DNA of 64,000 bases, from NCBI RefSeq assembly GCF_015594545.1, contig NZ_JADIIO010000001.1, positions 1,550,001 to 1,614,000 of the forward strand. Reading direction: 5' to 3'. The notes under the pieces are model-generated. The model was not told the origin of the DNA. It saw only the letters and a program-made list of their open reading frames with translations, and did no database searches. Position numbers and translations under genes: made by a program. This document shows positions 30,795 through 41,984 of this stretch, piece by piece. Source of the stretch: Staphylococcus durrellii. Lineage in GTDB: Bacteria > Bacillota > Bacilli > Staphylococcales > Staphylococcaceae. How positions within the stretch are numbered: position 1 is the first letter of the stretch; each line of letters begins with the position of its first letter.

Positions 30795-30829
30795 AACAAT
30801 ACCCCACAATAATTTTTAATAATTCTAAA

Positions 30830-30843
30830 GTGTTGCGCTTACA
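30830..30843. promoter_or_regulatory. Weak cre-like site before sdaAB
   Basis: The minus strand carries TGTAAGCG, matching the conserved left half of CcpA sites, but the right half fits poorly. Catabolite control of serine deaminase would make sense, but this site is only a hint. Confidence 0.25.
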
Positions 30844-30974
30844 TATTTGCGTCCATATTATTATAACAAGCTACACTCTTTTTATAAACTATTATCGGTT
30901 GAACAAAGCATAAATAAAATTCGCAACTATTTCTTACCTTTAAGCTAAAAAGTCAGCGCTCAATATAGCACACA

Positions 30975-31016
30975 AAAATATACGTAATTAAGCATTAGCT
31001 TAATTACGTATATTTT
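30975..31016 (-). terminator. Terminator after fakA
   Basis: A perfect 19 bp inverted repeat (AAAATATACGTAATTAAGC and complement) with an ATTA loop lies 12 bp beyond the fakA stop, ending in TTTTTG on the minus strand. Confidence 0.8.
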
Positions 31017-31027
31017 CAATAGAAACG

Positions 31028-32671
31028 CTATTCTACTGCAAATAAATATGGATATACAGGTTGTTGACCATCATGTTGATCAATTTCAATTTCCGGATAC
31101 TGCTCTTCTAACCACTCTATCGTTTGTTGCGTATTGTCATCAGTAGACTCTAATCCTTCGATAATAGTTATGATTTCACTATCCTCTTTAATCATATTCG
31201 ACAGCAAAGATTTTATCGTTTCAAATTGATTTACATTTGTTGCGACAATCTTATCTTCTAACAAACCAATAAAGTCATTTTCCTTAACGTCTACACCATC
31301 AATTTTACTATCTCTTACAGCATAAGTTATCGCGCCTGAATTTACCGTTTCTAATGATTGAACCATGCGCTCTTTATTGTCTACTAAGCTATCATTACTA
31401 TCTAAATTAAACAACGCTGCTAGACCTTGCGGAATGGATTTTGTTGGAATTACAACTGCATCAGCATCTACTAAATCAGCCGCCTGTTCGCTTGCCATTA
31501 ATATATTTTTATTGTTTGGTAAAATGATAGCACGTTCACATTGCGTTTGTTCGATTACTTTAATAATATCTTGCGTTGAAGGATTCATCGTTTGACCGCC
31601 ATTAATGACGTTAGTCGCACCCATCGATTTAAATAGTTCAGATATACCTTCTCCCATTGAAATAGTAATAATGGCAGTATCTACTGTTTCAGATAGTGAT
31701 TGATTATGCTGCTCTTTTTTCACAACTTCTCTATGTTGTTCTCTCATATTTTCAACTTTAAGTTTTATTAATTCACCATAACCCTGCCCATAATTAAATA
31801 CTTCACCTGGCTTTTCAGTGTGTACATGTACTTTCACTATTTCATCATCACTAACAACTAATAAAGAATCACCAAATGTGCTCATGTCTTCTCTAAATTG
31901 ATTTTCATCATAATCTTTTAACTGACTATCAAAGCGAACCATCATCTCAGTACAATAACCGTACTTAATATCATCAGTACTTATAACGCCATGAAAGTCA
32001 TGTGCTTCATTAACAATTGTATCTGTACCTACTTTAGCTTTATCACTTGGAATAGTTTCACCTTTTAGTGCACTTAAAAACCCTTCATAAATAAGCACTA
32101 AACCTTTACCACCACTGTCGACAACACCAACTTCTTTTAACACTGGTAATAAATTAGGTGTATTTTCCAATGATTGATTAGCTACATCAACTACATAAGA
32201 TAACAATTCAATGCAATCATCTGTTTCTTCCATTTTTTCTAACGCTGCAGCACCTGCATCTTTAGCAACCGTTAATATTGTGCCTTCAACAGGTTTCATT
32301 ATGGCGTTATAAGCTGTTTTAACTCCTGTTTGTATACTTTCTGCAAACTGCTTTGCATCAATTGTCGCTAATTCTTCTAGATTGTTGCAAAATCCTCTAA
32401 AAATTTGTGAAAGTATAACGCCTGAGTTACCTCTTGCTCCCATTAACAGCCCTTTAGCAAATGTTTTACCTTGTGCTCCTACATGCATTGATAGATTTTG
32501 CTCCACCGCTTCTTTTCCTGATGTCATTGTTAAGTTCATGTTCGTTCCAGTATCACCATCCGGAACTGGATAAACATTTAGTGAATCTACCAAGTCTGCA
32601 TGATTTGATAAATTTTGCGCTCCTTGAAAAATCATGTCCGCAAATAATTTACCATCAATTGTACGTACCAT
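31028..32671 (-). CDS. fakA: Fatty acid kinase, catalytic subunit FakA (YloV)
   Basis: Phosphorylates exogenous fatty acids held by a FakB protein, feeding PlsX/PlsY phospholipid synthesis; in S. aureus it also affects virulence gene expression. The 547-residue protein has an N-terminal DhaL-like nucleotide domain with [16 protein letters not shown] near residue 31 and [12 protein letters not shown] near 78. The middle has [16 protein letters not shown] near 180, and the C-terminal half is the family's larger domain. It is 14 bp after an Asp23-family gene. Confidence 0.96.
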   Translation of the reverse strand: MVRTIDGKLFADMIFQGAQNLSNHADLVDSLNVYPVPDGDTGTNMNLTMTSGKEAVEQNLSMHVGAQGKTFAKGLLMGARGNSGVILSQIFRGFCNNLEELATIDAKQFAESIQTGVKTAYNAIMKPVEGTILTVAKDAGAAALEKMEETDDCIELLSYVVDVANQSLENTPNLLPVLKEVGVVDSGGKGLVLIYEGFLSALKGETIPSDKAKVGTDTIVNEAHDFHGVISTDDIKYGYCTEMMVRFDSQLKDYDENQFREDMSTFGDSLLVVSDDEIVKVHVHTEKPGEVFNYGQGYGELIKLKVENMREQHREVVKKEQHNQSLSETVDTAIITISMGEGISELFKSMGATNVINGGQTMNPSTQDIIKVIEQTQCERAIILPNNKNILMASEQAADLVDADAVVIPTKSIPQGLAALFNLDSNDSLVDNKERMVQSLETVNSGAITYAVRDSKIDGVDVKENDFIGLLEDKIVATNVNQFETIKSLLSNMIKEDSEIITIIEGLESTDDNTQQTIEWLEEQYPEIEIDQHDGQQPVYPYLFAVE

Positions 32672-32685
32672 TATGTATTGTCCTC

Positions 32686-33057
32686 CTAATTGTCCTTACC
32701 ATTATTCATTCTTAAGCCTTGCACATGTATATTTATAGCATTTACGTTTACTTTTAATGCTTGTTCTAAAGTATATTTAACTGTCGCTTGTACATTGCTA
32801 GCGACTTCTGAAATTTTTACACCATAGCTTACAATAACATACATATCAACGTTTATACTGTCATTTGTATTATTTATAACAATACCTTTAGCATAATTTT
32901 CATGCCCTAATATTTCAGCTATGCCATCTCTCACTTGTTGTTTAGATGCCATTCCCACGATTCCATAACATTCTACAACTTTGCTACCAACTACAGTAGC
33001 GATAACATCATTAGAAATATCTATGTTCCCATAATCATTGTTTATTTCCAATGTCAT
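32686..33057 (-). CDS. Asp23/Gls24 family protein (YloU)
   Basis: A 123-residue protein of the Asp23/Gls24 family, some members of which sit at the membrane and help envelope stress tolerance. It begins [20 protein letters not shown], has [20 protein letters not shown] near residue 30, and a C-terminal [25 protein letters not shown] helix-strand region. The start is placed at the ATG at 33057 after AGGAGGG; an upstream open frame lacks a site. The gene precedes fakA, the usual arrangement in Firmicutes. Its function is unknown. Confidence 0.92.
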   Translation of the reverse strand: MTLEINNDYGNIDISNDVIATVVGSKVVECYGIVGMASKQQVRDGIAEILGHENYAKGIVINNTNDSINVDMYVIVSYGVKISEVASNVQATVKYTLEQALKVNVNAINIHVQGLRMNNGKDN

Positions 33058-33299
33058 TGTCGTTACCCTCCTATTTGTGCTGTAATTGTTTAGTTTCAAA
33101 TTTGCTATTTAACGTTAATGATATGTAACTTACAAACAGTTACAATATTTCATTTCGCATTATTATAGCATATTTTGGCTCATCTAAAAGTAAAATATCT
33201 TATAATATTAAATTTTATTGCTTTGGCTTATGAAATGTGATACATTATTCAAGTATGTAGTAGATACGTGTATTTATATTTATTAAAGGAGGTACTTTC

Positions 33300-33488
33300 A
33301 TGGGCAAACAATGTTACGTAACAGGTCGTAAAGCTTCAACTGGTAACAATCGTTCACACGCTTTAAACGCTACGAAACGTAGATGGAATGCTAACCTTCA
33401 AAAAGTTAGAATTCTTGTAGACGGAAAACCTAAAAAAGTTTGGGTTTCTGCACGTGCTTTAAAATCTGGTAAAGTTACTAGAGTTTAA
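33300..33488 (+). CDS. rpmB: 50S ribosomal protein L28
   Basis: Large-subunit ribosomal protein. The 62-residue basic protein begins [23 protein letters not shown] and contains [14 protein letters not shown], as in bL28. An AAAGGAGG site precedes the ATG. It is one of the few plus-strand housekeeping genes here, divergent from the Asp23-fakA pair and convergent with thiN. Confidence 0.98.
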   Translation: MGKQCYVTGRKASTGNNRSHALNATKRRWNANLQKVRILVDGKPKKVWVSARALKSGKVTRV

Positions 33489-33504
33489 TAAATATAATGC
33501 ACAT

Positions 33505-33540
33505 AAAAGACCAATCCTTATGTGGAGGATTGGTCTTTTT
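33505..33540 (+). terminator. Terminator after rpmB (bidirectional)
   Basis: AAAAGACCAATCCT and its complement surround a seven-base loop, then a T run. It lies between the convergent rpmB and thiN stops and has an A tract on the other flank, so it probably serves both. Confidence 0.88.
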
Positions 33541-33548
33541 TATTTGAC

Positions 33549-34184
33549 TTAATCTGAAGATTTGATCATCAGTACAGTACCTTTATGTAATTCTACAACG
33601 CCTGATTCTGCCTCTAATTCATTAGAAATGGTTAAAGTAGAACCTAGTTCTAAGTTTTGACGTTCTAGCGGGTACTTAAAGTTGATTAATGATATAGAGG
33701 TTGGATAACTGACCGGTATAAATGAGATGTATTTCAAGTTTTCTTGTTTTTTGACGTTATAGTGACCTGCAGTTAGGTATTGAATTTCATTTTGTTGATC
33801 AACGATAACAATTTTAACATTCAAACGCTGATATTCGGGCTTTTCTAAAATTTGTAATGCGCCCATAAAATGATCTAACCTACCACCTGTCGCACCATAT
33901 ATATAAATTTCTAAATAGCCACGCTTCACTGCTTCTTCAACAGCTATAGCTAAATCTGTATCATCCTTTTCTGCATTCACAGGATTTATTCCAAAACTAT
34001 CAATTAACATTTGTCTTTCTTCAGCAGTGACCGAATCAAAATCTCCTATTGTGAATACCGGGTTTATATCATTTTGAATTAAAATTAAAACGCCTCGATC
34101 AACACCGCCCCATTCTTCATCTTTCTTATTTTCAAGTAATTGCTGTGGGGTATTTCTATTGCTACACAATAAATTTATATGCAT
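33549..34184 (-). CDS. thiN: Thiamine pyrophosphokinase
   Basis: Transfers pyrophosphate from ATP to thiamine, making the cofactor thiamine diphosphate. The 211-residue protein has GGVDRGVLIL near residue 26, GDFDSV near 47, EKDDTDLAIAVEEA near 75 and GATGGRLDHFMGAL near 96, the family's substrate and metal motifs. It is the last gene of the long minus-strand operon after rpe and shares a terminator with rpmB. Confidence 0.95.
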   Translation of the reverse strand: MHINLLCSNRNTPQQLLENKKDEEWGGVDRGVLILIQNDINPVFTIGDFDSVTAEERQMLIDSFGINPVNAEKDDTDLAIAVEEAVKRGYLEIYIYGATGGRLDHFMGALQILEKPEYQRLNVKIVIVDQQNEIQYLTAGHYNVKKQENLKYISFIPVSYPTSISLINFKYPLERQNLELGSTLTISNELEAESGVVELHKGTVLMIKSSD

Positions 34185-34188
34185 AACA

Positions 34189-34833
34189 TCATCCTTTTAA
34201 TCGTTTTACTGCATCATCGTAATTTTGATGTCCAAAAAAGTATGAACCAGCAACTAACATTGTAGCTCCATTTTCAATCACTTTATCGACTGTTTCGTCG
34301 TTAATACCACCGTCAACTTCAATATCGAATGTTAAATCATTTGCCGATTTAATACTAGATAATTGTTTTAGTTTCGTAATAGTGGATTCGATAAAAGCTT
34401 GTCCTCCAAAGCCTGGGTTCACTGTCATCACCAATACGTAGTCAACCATATCAATAACCGGTAATATAGACTCAACTGGTGTACCAGGATTAATAACTAC
34501 ACCTGCTTTTTTCTTTGCATTTTTAATTTGTTGAATGACTCTATGTATATGTGGTGTTGCTTCGACATGCACCGATATCATATCTGCTCCGTTTTCTGCG
34601 AATAATTCTATATACTTTTCCGGTGATTCAATCATTAAATGCACATCTATCGGTAAAGACGTCCCTCTACGTACTGCTTCTAAAACTGGTATGCCTATTG
34701 AAATATTAGGAACAAACTGACCATCCATTACATCAAAATGCACTCCATCTACGCCTGCTGCTTCTAAATGAGTTAATTCTTCCTCTAATTGTAAAAAATC
34801 CGCTGATAATAATGATGGGAAAATCTTTGCCAT
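34189..34833 (-). CDS. rpe: Ribulose-phosphate 3-epimerase
   Basis: Pentose phosphate pathway epimerase that interconverts ribulose 5-phosphate and xylulose 5-phosphate. The 214-residue TIM barrel has PSLLSADF at the start, the metal site HFDVMDGQFVPN near residue 33, HLMIESP near 65, MTVNPGFGGQ near 135 and the phosphate-site VDGGIN near 173. It lies one base after rsgA. Confidence 0.97.
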   Translation of the reverse strand: MAKIFPSLLSADFLQLEEELTHLEAAGVDGVHFDVMDGQFVPNISIGIPVLEAVRRGTSLPIDVHLMIESPEKYIELFAENGADMISVHVEATPHIHRVIQQIKNAKKKAGVVINPGTPVESILPVIDMVDYVLVMTVNPGFGGQAFIESTITKLKQLSSIKSANDLTFDIEVDGGINDETVDKVIENGATMLVAGSYFFGHQNYDDAVKRLKG

Positions 34834-35709
34834 TTAGTATCTTTCCTTTCTGTTACTAATCTCGTTAAATAATTGAACATAATGATCATATCTAAATTGA
34901 GCAAGATTGCCTTGAGTCAATTCATGCTTTACGTTACATTTTGGTTCATTAATATGATTGCAATCTCGAAACTTACACAATGCACCAAGTTCATTAATAT
35001 CTATAAAAAATTCTTTCACTTCTTCTTTTTGAATGTGATCAAAGTCTAACGCACTAAATCCTGGTGTATCCGCAATAAAACCATTACTACGTTCAAATAG
35101 CTCTACATGGCGCGTAGTATGTCGACCACGATTTAAAGATTTAGAGATATGCTGCGTTTCAAGTTCTAATTCTGGAAAATAATGATTTAATAAAGTAGAT
35201 TTGCCTACACCTGATTGTCCACTTAAGACTGCTAAACCCTCTCCCCATTCATTGAAGACCGCCGTAATATTACTATCCTTACCAATAAATTGAATTTGAT
35301 ATCCAATATCAGCATAAGTACTTAGTTTTTGTTGAATGTTTTGCAGAACTGCTGACGTCGCTAAATCTTTTTTAGTAATCAAAATTCGAGGACGTAAGTG
35401 GTATGAATGTGCAATAACTAAAAATCTATCTAATAATTGCGTTGAAAAGTCTGGCTCAACAGCACTCATTACGATAATTAAGTGATCAATGTTACTCACC
35501 GGTGGCCTTTTTAATTCATTCTTTCGTTCATGTACATTTTGAATATAACCTTCAGTTTTATTTTCTACATCAAAGTCTACTACATCCCCAACTATGGGAG
35601 AGAATTTATTCTTTCTAAATAAACCTCGAGGCTTTGTATCAAACATTTCTCCTTGTACATCTACACGATATACACCACTCAATGATTTAATGATACGTCC
35701 AGTTTTCAA
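34834..35709 (-). CDS. rsgA: Ribosome small subunit-dependent GTPase RsgA
   Basis: Circularly permuted GTPase that acts late in 30S subunit maturation. The 291-residue protein has an N-terminal OB domain, TKKD (G4) near residue 113, then the P-loop GQSGVGKST near 166, DTPGFS near 211, and a C-terminal zinc knuckle [19 protein letters not shown] placed the start at a TTG (35709), preceded by AGAGGTG; the upstream ATG lies before that site and would add six residues. Confidence 0.95.
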   Translation of the reverse strand: MKTGRIIKSLSGVYRVDVQGEMFDTKPRGLFRKNKFSPIVGDVVDFDVENKTEGYIQNVHERKNELKRPPVSNIDHLIIVMSAVEPDFSTQLLDRFLVIAHSYHLRPRILITKKDLATSAVLQNIQQKLSTYADIGYQIQFIGKDSNITAVFNEWGEGLAVLSGQSGVGKSTLLNHYFPELELETQHISKSLNRGRHTTRHVELFERSNGFIADTPGFSALDFDHIQKEEVKEFFIDINELGALCKFRDCNHINEPKCNVKHELTQGNLAQFRYDHYVQLFNEISNRKERY

Positions 35710-35798
35710 ATTTGCACCTCTTTTCATTACTGTTACTTTTCATATTATAGCAAAGCAAACTTATTTTAAATAATAAATAACCTATGAATAAAATAAAA

Positions 35799-35846
35799 GA
35801 GGTAAGACAAAGTTCTAATAAATAATATTAAAACCTGTCTAAACCT
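35799..35846 (-). terminator. Hairpin between stk1 and rsgA
   Basis: An imperfect stem AGAGGTAAGACA with TGTCTAAACCTCT and a long AT-rich loop lies just past the stk1 stop. There is no strong T run, so it may be a partial terminator or processing site. Confidence 0.45.
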
Positions 35847-35856
35847 CTATATAACA

Positions 35857-37899
35857 TTAAAAATCATATGGTATATCTTTATCTGACACGACTTTGTCGT
35901 CAACTCTAACCGTGTATCCCGCTGTCTTATCTTTAGCTATTTTCATTGGAATTTTAATTGTTTTATCTTTTTTGATTTTATACGTTTGGGCAACTGATGA
36001 ACCAGAATTATCTTTATCTCTAATATACACTTTCACTTCTTGACTTTTATCATCTTTACCCGTATATGGCACAACGACTGTTTGCGTATATGTTTTGGTC
36101 ATTTCATCATCATCATCGTCGTCATTTTTACGCTTATCCTTATCTTCTTTTTTATCTTTATCGTCATCTTCTTTTTTATCTTTACCTTTAGAGACAACAA
36201 AAGATATGGTAGAACCCTCATCTATTTCTTTATCTTTTGGAGTTTGACTAATGACAGAACCTTTGCTGATTTTATCGTCATTTTTCTCAGATGTGACGAC
36301 GACGTTAAATCCTTTACTTTCAAGTTTTGAACGAGCGTCTTTAAATGATTTCTTTTCAAAGTTGTTAACGTAAACTTGTTTAACTCCTAATGATTCAGTT
36401 AATTTTATATCATTGCTACTCAACTTAACATTATTTCCTGCAGCAATACTTTGTTTCTCAATCAGGCCTTTAGCAAGATTATTTTTAGTGTAAGCTCTAT
36501 CTGTTTTTACATTTTTAAAACCTAAGTCTTTTAATCTTTTAACCGCTTCATCCTTAGAAACACCATATAATTGGGGCATTTTAGCAGTTTTAGGTCCTTT
36601 AGATAAAACGATATCGACTTTACTATTTTGTTTTAATCTAGAACCTTTTGATGGAGTAGTTTTAATGATTTTATTGACATCATATTTATCACTATATGCT
36701 CGCGACGTTTCGCCTAACTTAAGTTGTTTTTGAGATAAAATTGTTTCTGCCTGTTTCTCTGTTTTACCGCTTAAATTGGGCGTTTCTAAATATTTATTGC
36801 CGAACATGCCCATTGCTATAAAACTGAACAGACCAAAGAGTAATAAGACTAAAATAAAAGCATAAAAAAACTTTTTCTTCTTTGATCTTTTTTTACGAGG
36901 CGGTGCGTAAATATGTTCTTCAGTAGATTGGAATTTTTGATGATCAACGATAGGAATTTGCATCGTTTGCTCGATGTTATTGTTATTTTCTTGTCGAGTA
37001 CGCTCTTTGATTTCATCTTTATCAAATTCCATCGTTGTTGTAGCCATATCCTCAGATATATATTTACCTTCATTCGCTCTATTATCTGATAACACACTTG
37101 TTAAGTCCTCTTGCATTTCATCTACAGATTGATAACGTTCTTTTTTATTCTTTTCAGTTGCTTTTAAAACAACATTGCTTAACGCTTGAGGAATATCTAA
37201 ACGTTGATCGGTCGGATTAGGCATATCATCTTGAATATGTTTTATTGCAATACTTATTGCATTTTCGCCGTTATATGGTGGTTTACCTACTAACATTTCG
37301 TATAAGACAACACCAATAGAATAAATATCTGTGCCACTATCTGTAGATTCTCCTCGAGCTTGTTCAGGAGATAAATATTGAACGGTTCCGAGTACATGAT
37401 TCGTTTGAGTCATAGTCGTTTCACTTAGCGCTTTAGCAATACCAAAATCTAGTATTTTTAAAGTTTTATCTTTTTCGATTAAAATGTTTTGTGGTTTTAT
37501 ATCTCTGTGTACAATTTTTGTTTCATGAGCATGTTTAATACCATCGATAATTTGCTCAGTAAAATTAGTGATAGTCTGAATATCTAATGGTTTATGATTC
37601 GCAATATATTCGGATAATGTTGGCCCATCGATATATTCCATGACAATGAAAAAGCAATCATCATTTTCAGTAACATCATAAACGTTAACAATATTTTTAT
37701 GAGAAAGTTGAGTAAGGTTATGTACTTCCCTTTCAAAACGCTCAATCGTTTCTTCTTTCTCATTGGCTGCGATAGAAATAGCTTTTATTGCAACTTTACG
37801 ATTTAAAATTGTATCTTCAGCAAGATAGACAATGCTCATCCCCCCGCCACCAAGCTTTTCAATCACTTTATAACGGTCATTTATTACTTTGCCTATCAT
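35857..37899 (-). CDS. stk1: PASTA-domain serine/threonine protein kinase (Stk1/PknB)
   Basis: Membrane kinase that senses cell-wall fragments and controls wall metabolism and antibiotic tolerance. The 680-residue protein has a kinase domain (catalytic Lys39, HRD at 131-133, DFG at 151-153, GTVQYLSPEQ activation segment), a membrane helix at about 343-366, three PASTA repeats (about 369-436, 437-504, 505-571), and a C-terminal domain. Between PASTA 3 and that domain lies an Asp/Lys-rich stretch at 572-600, longer than I recall in S. aureus. Its ATG overlaps the stp stop by four bases. Confidence 0.96.
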   Translation of the reverse strand: MIGKVINDRYKVIEKLGGGGMSIVYLAEDTILNRKVAIKAISIAANEKEETIERFEREVHNLTQLSHKNIVNVYDVTENDDCFFIVMEYIDGPTLSEYIANHKPLDIQTITNFTEQIIDGIKHAHETKIVHRDIKPQNILIEKDKTLKILDFGIAKALSETTMTQTNHVLGTVQYLSPEQARGESTDSGTDIYSIGVVLYEMLVGKPPYNGENAISIAIKHIQDDMPNPTDQRLDIPQALSNVVLKATEKNKKERYQSVDEMQEDLTSVLSDNRANEGKYISEDMATTTMEFDKDEIKERTRQENNNNIEQTMQIPIVDHQKFQSTEEHIYAPPRKKRSKKKKFFYAFILVLLLFGLFSFIAMGMFGNKYLETPNLSGKTEKQAETILSQKQLKLGETSRAYSDKYDVNKIIKTTPSKGSRLKQNSKVDIVLSKGPKTAKMPQLYGVSKDEAVKRLKDLGFKNVKTDRAYTKNNLAKGLIEKQSIAAGNNVKLSSNDIKLTESLGVKQVYVNNFEKKSFKDARSKLESKGFNVVVTSEKNDDKISKGSVISQTPKDKEIDEGSTISFVVSKGKDKKEDDDKDKKEDKDKRKNDDDDDDEMTKTYTQTVVVPYTGKDDKSQEVKVYIRDKDNSGSSVAQTYKIKKDKTIKIPMKIAKDKTAGYTVRVDDKVVSDKDIPYDF

Positions 37900-38639
37900 A
37901 CTTTGTCACCTTCAATCTGTGCGAGCACGAAACTAATATTGTCATTGGAATCATTAGTTAATGCTACTTCTATAAGTTTAGCACCAATACTATCAATAGA
38001 ATCATTATCGCCGATAATTTCTTGAAGTTGATTATCCCTAACGTAATCAGTTAATCCATCAGAATTTAAAATAAGATAATCATAATAATTAAAACGTTTA
38101 ACAAAAATATCAGGCGAAACTAATTTATCTGTCCCCATCACTTTAGTAATAATATTACGCTGAGGATGGCTAAAGGCTTCTTCCTCAGTAATTTGACCAA
38201 TCATTACAAGATGATTAACAAATGAATGGTCGCTTGTAATTTGATCTACATCTCTACTATTTATTAAATAAGCTCGAGAATCTCCAATATTTGCAACAAC
38301 GATATAATCATCAAATACTAATGCACAAACACACGTCGTCCCCATACCACTATATTCAGGACGATCTATTGATAACTGATAAAGCTCGCGATTAATATTT
38401 TTTAATGTCGTACGTAACCAATCTTCTGCTTGATAATCTTCTATTAAGTTTTCTTCCTCGAAGCGTTGCTGCAATTCTTTTGTTACGAATTGACTAGCCA
38501 CTTCACCTGCTTGATGTCCACCCATACCATCACATAAAACTAATAGCTGTTGACTTGTTTTATTGTAAAATACGCCGCCCGCATCTTCATTATTTTCACG
38601 ATATTGACCTTTGTCAGTATAAAATTGTGCCTTTAGCAT
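37896..38639 (-). CDS. stp: PPM-type serine/threonine phosphatase Stp
   Basis: Metal-dependent phosphatase that reverses Stk1 phosphorylation. The 247-residue protein has the PP2C motifs: RENNEDA near residue 14, LLVLCDGMGGHQAGEVAS near 31, VVANIGDSRAYL near 113, TSDHSFVN near 133 and LILNSDGLTDYV near 186. It overlaps stk1 by four bases and follows rlmN by seven, in the conserved rlmN-stp-stk order. Confidence 0.97.
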   Translation of the reverse strand: MLKAQFYTDKGQYRENNEDAGGVFYNKTSQQLLVLCDGMGGHQAGEVASQFVTKELQQRFEEENLIEDYQAEDWLRTTLKNINRELYQLSIDRPEYSGMGTTCVCALVFDDYIVVANIGDSRAYLINSRDVDQITSDHSFVNHLVMIGQITEEEAFSHPQRNIITKVMGTDKLVSPDIFVKRFNYYDYLILNSDGLTDYVRDNQLQEIIGDNDSIDSIGAKLIEVALTNDSNDNISFVLAQIEGDKV

Positions 38640-38646
38640 TTGATCT

Positions 38647-39741
38647 CTACCTCGTTTCTACTTGTCGTTCCTTAGCTCTTAATTGACCACATGCTGCGTC
38701 AATGTCAGATCCTTGTTCTCTTCTGATTGTAGCATTAATACCTAAACGCTTAAGCTCTTTTTCAAATTTGAAAATGTCTTCTTTCGGCGTCTTCACATAG
38801 TTACGTTCAGGAACGTGATTGACAGGTATTAAATTAACATGACAATTTAAGTTTTGAATTAAGTGAGCTAATTCTCTTGCATGCTCTAGCTGATCATTTA
38901 CTCCACCAAATAAACCATATTCAAATGTAATACGACGGTTCGTTTTTTCTTGATAATACTCAATTGCTTCCATTAATTTCTCTACATTATATGCTCTATT
39001 AATAGGCATAAGTCTAGAACGAATTTCATCTTTAGCACCATGCAGGCTTACAGCAAAATTAATTTGTATATCTTCATCTGCAAAATCATAAATTCGTGGA
39101 ATAATACCAGATGTAGAAACTGTAATATGACGAGCACCAATATTCAAACCATTATCGTCGTTAACTATTTTTAAGAAATCCATCATTTCATCATAATTTT
39201 CAAATGGTTCACCGATACCCATAATTACTATTTGAGATACACGTTCCTCAGTTTCATCTAATGCTTTTTGCACAGTTAACACTTGCGAAACTATTTCTCC
39301 AGCTTCCAGATTCCGTTTTAAGCCACCTAAAGTAGATGCACAAAAAGTACAACCTATACGGCATCCAACTTGAGTCGTTACACAAACTGAATTCCCATAT
39401 TCGTGTCTCATCAGTACTGTTTCTATCGTATATCCATCCTGTAGTTCAAATAAAAATTTAATCGTCCCATCTTTACTTTCTTGTTTTACTACTGTCGACA
39501 ACGTAGTCATTACAAAATTGGCTTCCAACAATTCTCTTAAATCTTTCGATAAATTTGTCATTTCATCAAAGTTATTTACTCTTTTTTCATATAACCATTC
39601 ATATATTTGCTTTGCTCTGAATTTTTGTTGCTTATGTTCTACCAACCAACTTTGTATCTCATCATATCTAAGAGAATAAATCGATTGTTTCTCAAAATCC
39701 GGTAAAAACTTATTTTTTTTCTTTTTTTCGGCTGTAATCAT
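38647..39741 (-). CDS. rlmN: 23S rRNA/tRNA adenine-C2 methyltransferase RlmN
   Basis: Radical SAM enzyme that methylates A2503 of 23S rRNA and A37 of some tRNAs. The 364-residue protein has the iron-sulfur motif [11 protein letters not shown] near residue 127 and [13 protein letters not shown] near 175. The C-terminal AACGQLR carries the methyl-accepting cysteine. It lies three bases after rsmB and seven before stp. Confidence 0.97.
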   Translation of the reverse strand: MITAEKKKKNKFLPDFEKQSIYSLRYDEIQSWLVEHKQQKFRAKQIYEWLYEKRVNNFDEMTNLSKDLRELLEANFVMTTLSTVVKQESKDGTIKFLFELQDGYTIETVLMRHEYGNSVCVTTQVGCRIGCTFCASTLGGLKRNLEAGEIVSQVLTVQKALDETEERVSQIVIMGIGEPFENYDEMMDFLKIVNDDNGLNIGARHITVSTSGIIPRIYDFADEDIQINFAVSLHGAKDEIRSRLMPINRAYNVEKLMEAIEYYQEKTNRRITFEYGLFGGVNDQLEHARELAHLIQNLNCHVNLIPVNHVPERNYVKTPKEDIFKFEKELKRLGINATIRREQGSDIDAACGQLRAKERQVETR

Positions 39742-39744
39742 AAA

Positions 39745-41055
39745 TTAGCTGTCCTTCCGTCTTATTTTTGTTATAAAGAAACCATCAGAGTTGAAATCTT
39801 GGGGTAGTATTTGTAATGTTTTAACTTTATCGCCAGTTCTAGGGTCTGTAAATGTTTCAAATTCAAATTCTTTATTATTTTTCAAAAATGTATAAATAAC
39901 ATTTTCATTTTCTAATTGTTCTATAGTGCAAGTAGAATAAATTAATGTACCACCGGGTTTTACGTTGTCTTTTACATTATCTAAGATAGCTAATTGTGTA
40001 GTCACTAAACTATCTATCGTTGCTTTACTTTGTTCGTATTTAATTTCTGGCTTATGGCGTAACACACCTAAACCGCTACATGGGGCATCAACTAAAATCT
40101 TATCATACACTTTATCATAGTTTTCTGTTGCATCGTGTGTATAGCTCAAAATGTTAGATAATCGTAACTTTTTAGTATTAAAGTTAATTAGCTCAATTTT
40201 ATGTTCATGGATATCAGTAGCTTCGATGTGACCTTCATTATTCATTAGTTCTGAAAGGTGGCAAGCTTTGCCACCTGGTGCACTACACGCGTCTAAAATA
40301 ACATCTTCTTTTTCAGGTGATACGATTTGTCCCACTAACATAGAACTTTTATCTTGAATCGAAACTAATCCGTCTTTAAAAATACGTGACTCAATAATGG
40401 GTTTCCCGCTTAAATGCAAACACACATCAACATGGTCGTCTTGTAAGACAGAAAAACCTTCATCTTCTAATCTTGAAATCGTGTCAGCTATCGTTATTCT
40501 TGTCGTATTTACCCTTACTGTTTGCTCTACTTTCTCTAACAATGACTTAGCAATATCTTCTGTCTGTTCTATACCATAATGTGTTGTCCAATGGTCAACA
40601 AGCCATTTAGGCAAACTATATTGGATAGCAATTCTTTTTTTGTTATCAGTAATTTCTTCGAATTTAGGTAACTCATTACGCATAATATTACGTAAAATTC
40701 CATTCACCACATTACCGTTATGCGGTCCACCTTTATATTTAGCAATTTCTACTGCTTCATTAATAATGGCATGTTCGGGAATCTTATCTAAATAAACATA
40801 TTGGTAAATGCTCATCCATAATAATTGACGTACCCATCCTTTAATTTTTGTATTAACGAAAGGTTTTAAAATATAATCTAATGAGTATTTTCTTGCTAAA
40901 GTGCCATATACTATTTCCGTATATAAATTTTTGTCTGCTCTGTTCATTTCAGTATTTGATAAAGTCTCATTAATAATAATATTACTGTACGCTTTATCAT
41001 TAATTATAGCTTGCAATGTTTCAAATGCATGCATTCTTACAGGTATTTCTGTCAT
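39745..41055 (-). CDS. rsmB: 16S rRNA (cytosine-C5)-methyltransferase RsmB
   Basis: SAM-dependent enzyme that makes m5C967 in 16S rRNA. The 436-residue protein has an N-terminal NusB-like RNA-binding domain (about residues 8-130), SAM motif [16 protein letters not shown] near 255, and the two cysteines [11 protein letters not shown] near 323 and [12 protein letters not shown] near 373. The latter cysteine is the usual catalytic one. It overlaps fmt by four bases upstream. Confidence 0.97.
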   Translation of the reverse strand: MTEIPVRMHAFETLQAIINDKAYSNIIINETLSNTEMNRADKNLYTEIVYGTLARKYSLDYILKPFVNTKIKGWVRQLLWMSIYQYVYLDKIPEHAIINEAVEIAKYKGGPHNGNVVNGILRNIMRNELPKFEEITDNKKRIAIQYSLPKWLVDHWTTHYGIEQTEDIAKSLLEKVEQTVRVNTTRITIADTISRLEDEGFSVLQDDHVDVCLHLSGKPIIESRIFKDGLVSIQDKSSMLVGQIVSPEKEDVILDACSAPGGKACHLSELMNNEGHIEATDIHEHKIELINFNTKKLRLSNILSYTHDATENYDKVYDKILVDAPCSGLGVLRHKPEIKYEQSKATIDSLVTTQLAILDNVKDNVKPGGTLIYSTCTIEQLENENVIYTFLKNNKEFEFETFTDPRTGDKVKTLQILPQDFNSDGFFITKIRRKDS

Positions 41056-41984
41056 GTTAATTCCTTCCCAACTAACGATGTTTGAACACCGCTTAAATAA
41101 TTTGCCGCAAGCATACGTTTTTTTCCTGAAATTTGAATATCTGTTAAAGCAATCGCATCTTGTGATTCTGTACCTACTATAATGGCCTTTTTAGTAGTTT
41201 CTATAATTTCACCTGGTTGCCCACCTTTATTATTTACAATATGTGCAGCGTATATTTTCATATTTGCGCCATCCATTATTGTATAGGAGACAGGCCATGG
41301 TGATAAACCTCTAATGTGATTATATATAGCTTGAGCAGATTGATGCCAATTAATTTTTTCATCTTCTCTACTAATATTAGAAGCAAATGTTGCTTGGCTA
41401 TCATCTTGCGCTTGCCTACTATTTGTACCATTTATAATTTGTGGCAATATTTCTTTTAATAAATCAGCACCTAAGAAGCTTAATTTATCATGCATCGTCC
41501 CCACATCATCTTGTTGTTCAATATCAATTGCACGCTGAGCTATGATATCTCCCGCGTCTAATTTTTCAGCCATATACATAATCGTAATGCCCGTTTGTGA
41601 TTCGCCATCTATAATGGCTTGATGTATAGGTGCGCCCCCCCTATATTTGGGTAATAAAGAAGCATGCACGTTTATTGCACCTAGCCTAGGTGATTTTAAA
41701 AGTTTTTCTGGTAATAGTTGCCCAAACGCAGCTGTCACTATTAAATCGGCATCTAATGCTATAAGTTGTCCCAATTCTTCAGACTGAGTCAATTTTTCTG
41801 GTTGATAAATAGGTAAGCCGTGTTTTATGGCAATTTCTTTAACAGGCGGTGGCGTCATTTTTTTCTTTCTACCTACTGGTCTATCTGGTTGAGTCACAAC
41901 CGCTATAACATTATGTTCTGCTAAAAGCATTTCTAATATTTTTGTTGAAAAGTCAGGTGTTCCCATAAAAATTACATTACTCAT
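41052..41984 (-). CDS. fmt: Methionyl-tRNA formyltransferase
   Basis: Formylates initiator Met-tRNA with 10-formyl-tetrahydrofolate. The 310-residue protein begins [17 protein letters not shown] and has the formyltransferase signature [19 protein letters not shown] near residue 108 (Asn-His-Ser/Asp type) with DAGDI near 146. The C-terminal tRNA-binding domain starts near 205. The ATG overlaps the def-like gene by eight bases and its stop overlaps rsmB. Confidence 0.97.
   Translation of the reverse strand: MSNVIFMGTPDFSTKILEMLLAEHNVIAVVTQPDRPVGRKKKMTPPPVKEIAIKHGLPIYQPEKLTQSEELGQLIALDADLIVTAAFGQLLPEKLLKSPRLGAINVHASLLPKYRGGAPIHQAIIDGESQTGITIMYMAEKLDAGDIIAQRAIDIEQQDDVGTMHDKLSFLGADLLKEILPQIINGTNSRQAQDDSQATFASNISREDEKINWHQSAQAIYNHIRGLSPWPVSYTIMDGANMKIYAAHIVNNKGGQPGEIIETTKKAIIVGTESQDAIALTDIQISGKKRMLAANYLSGVQTSLVGKELT

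Noticed and set aside
36040-36330. Plus-strand Phe/Ile-rich frame that looks like a membrane protein
   Set aside because: It is the complement of the Asp/Lys codons in the Stk1 linker, which always reads as hydrophobic residues.
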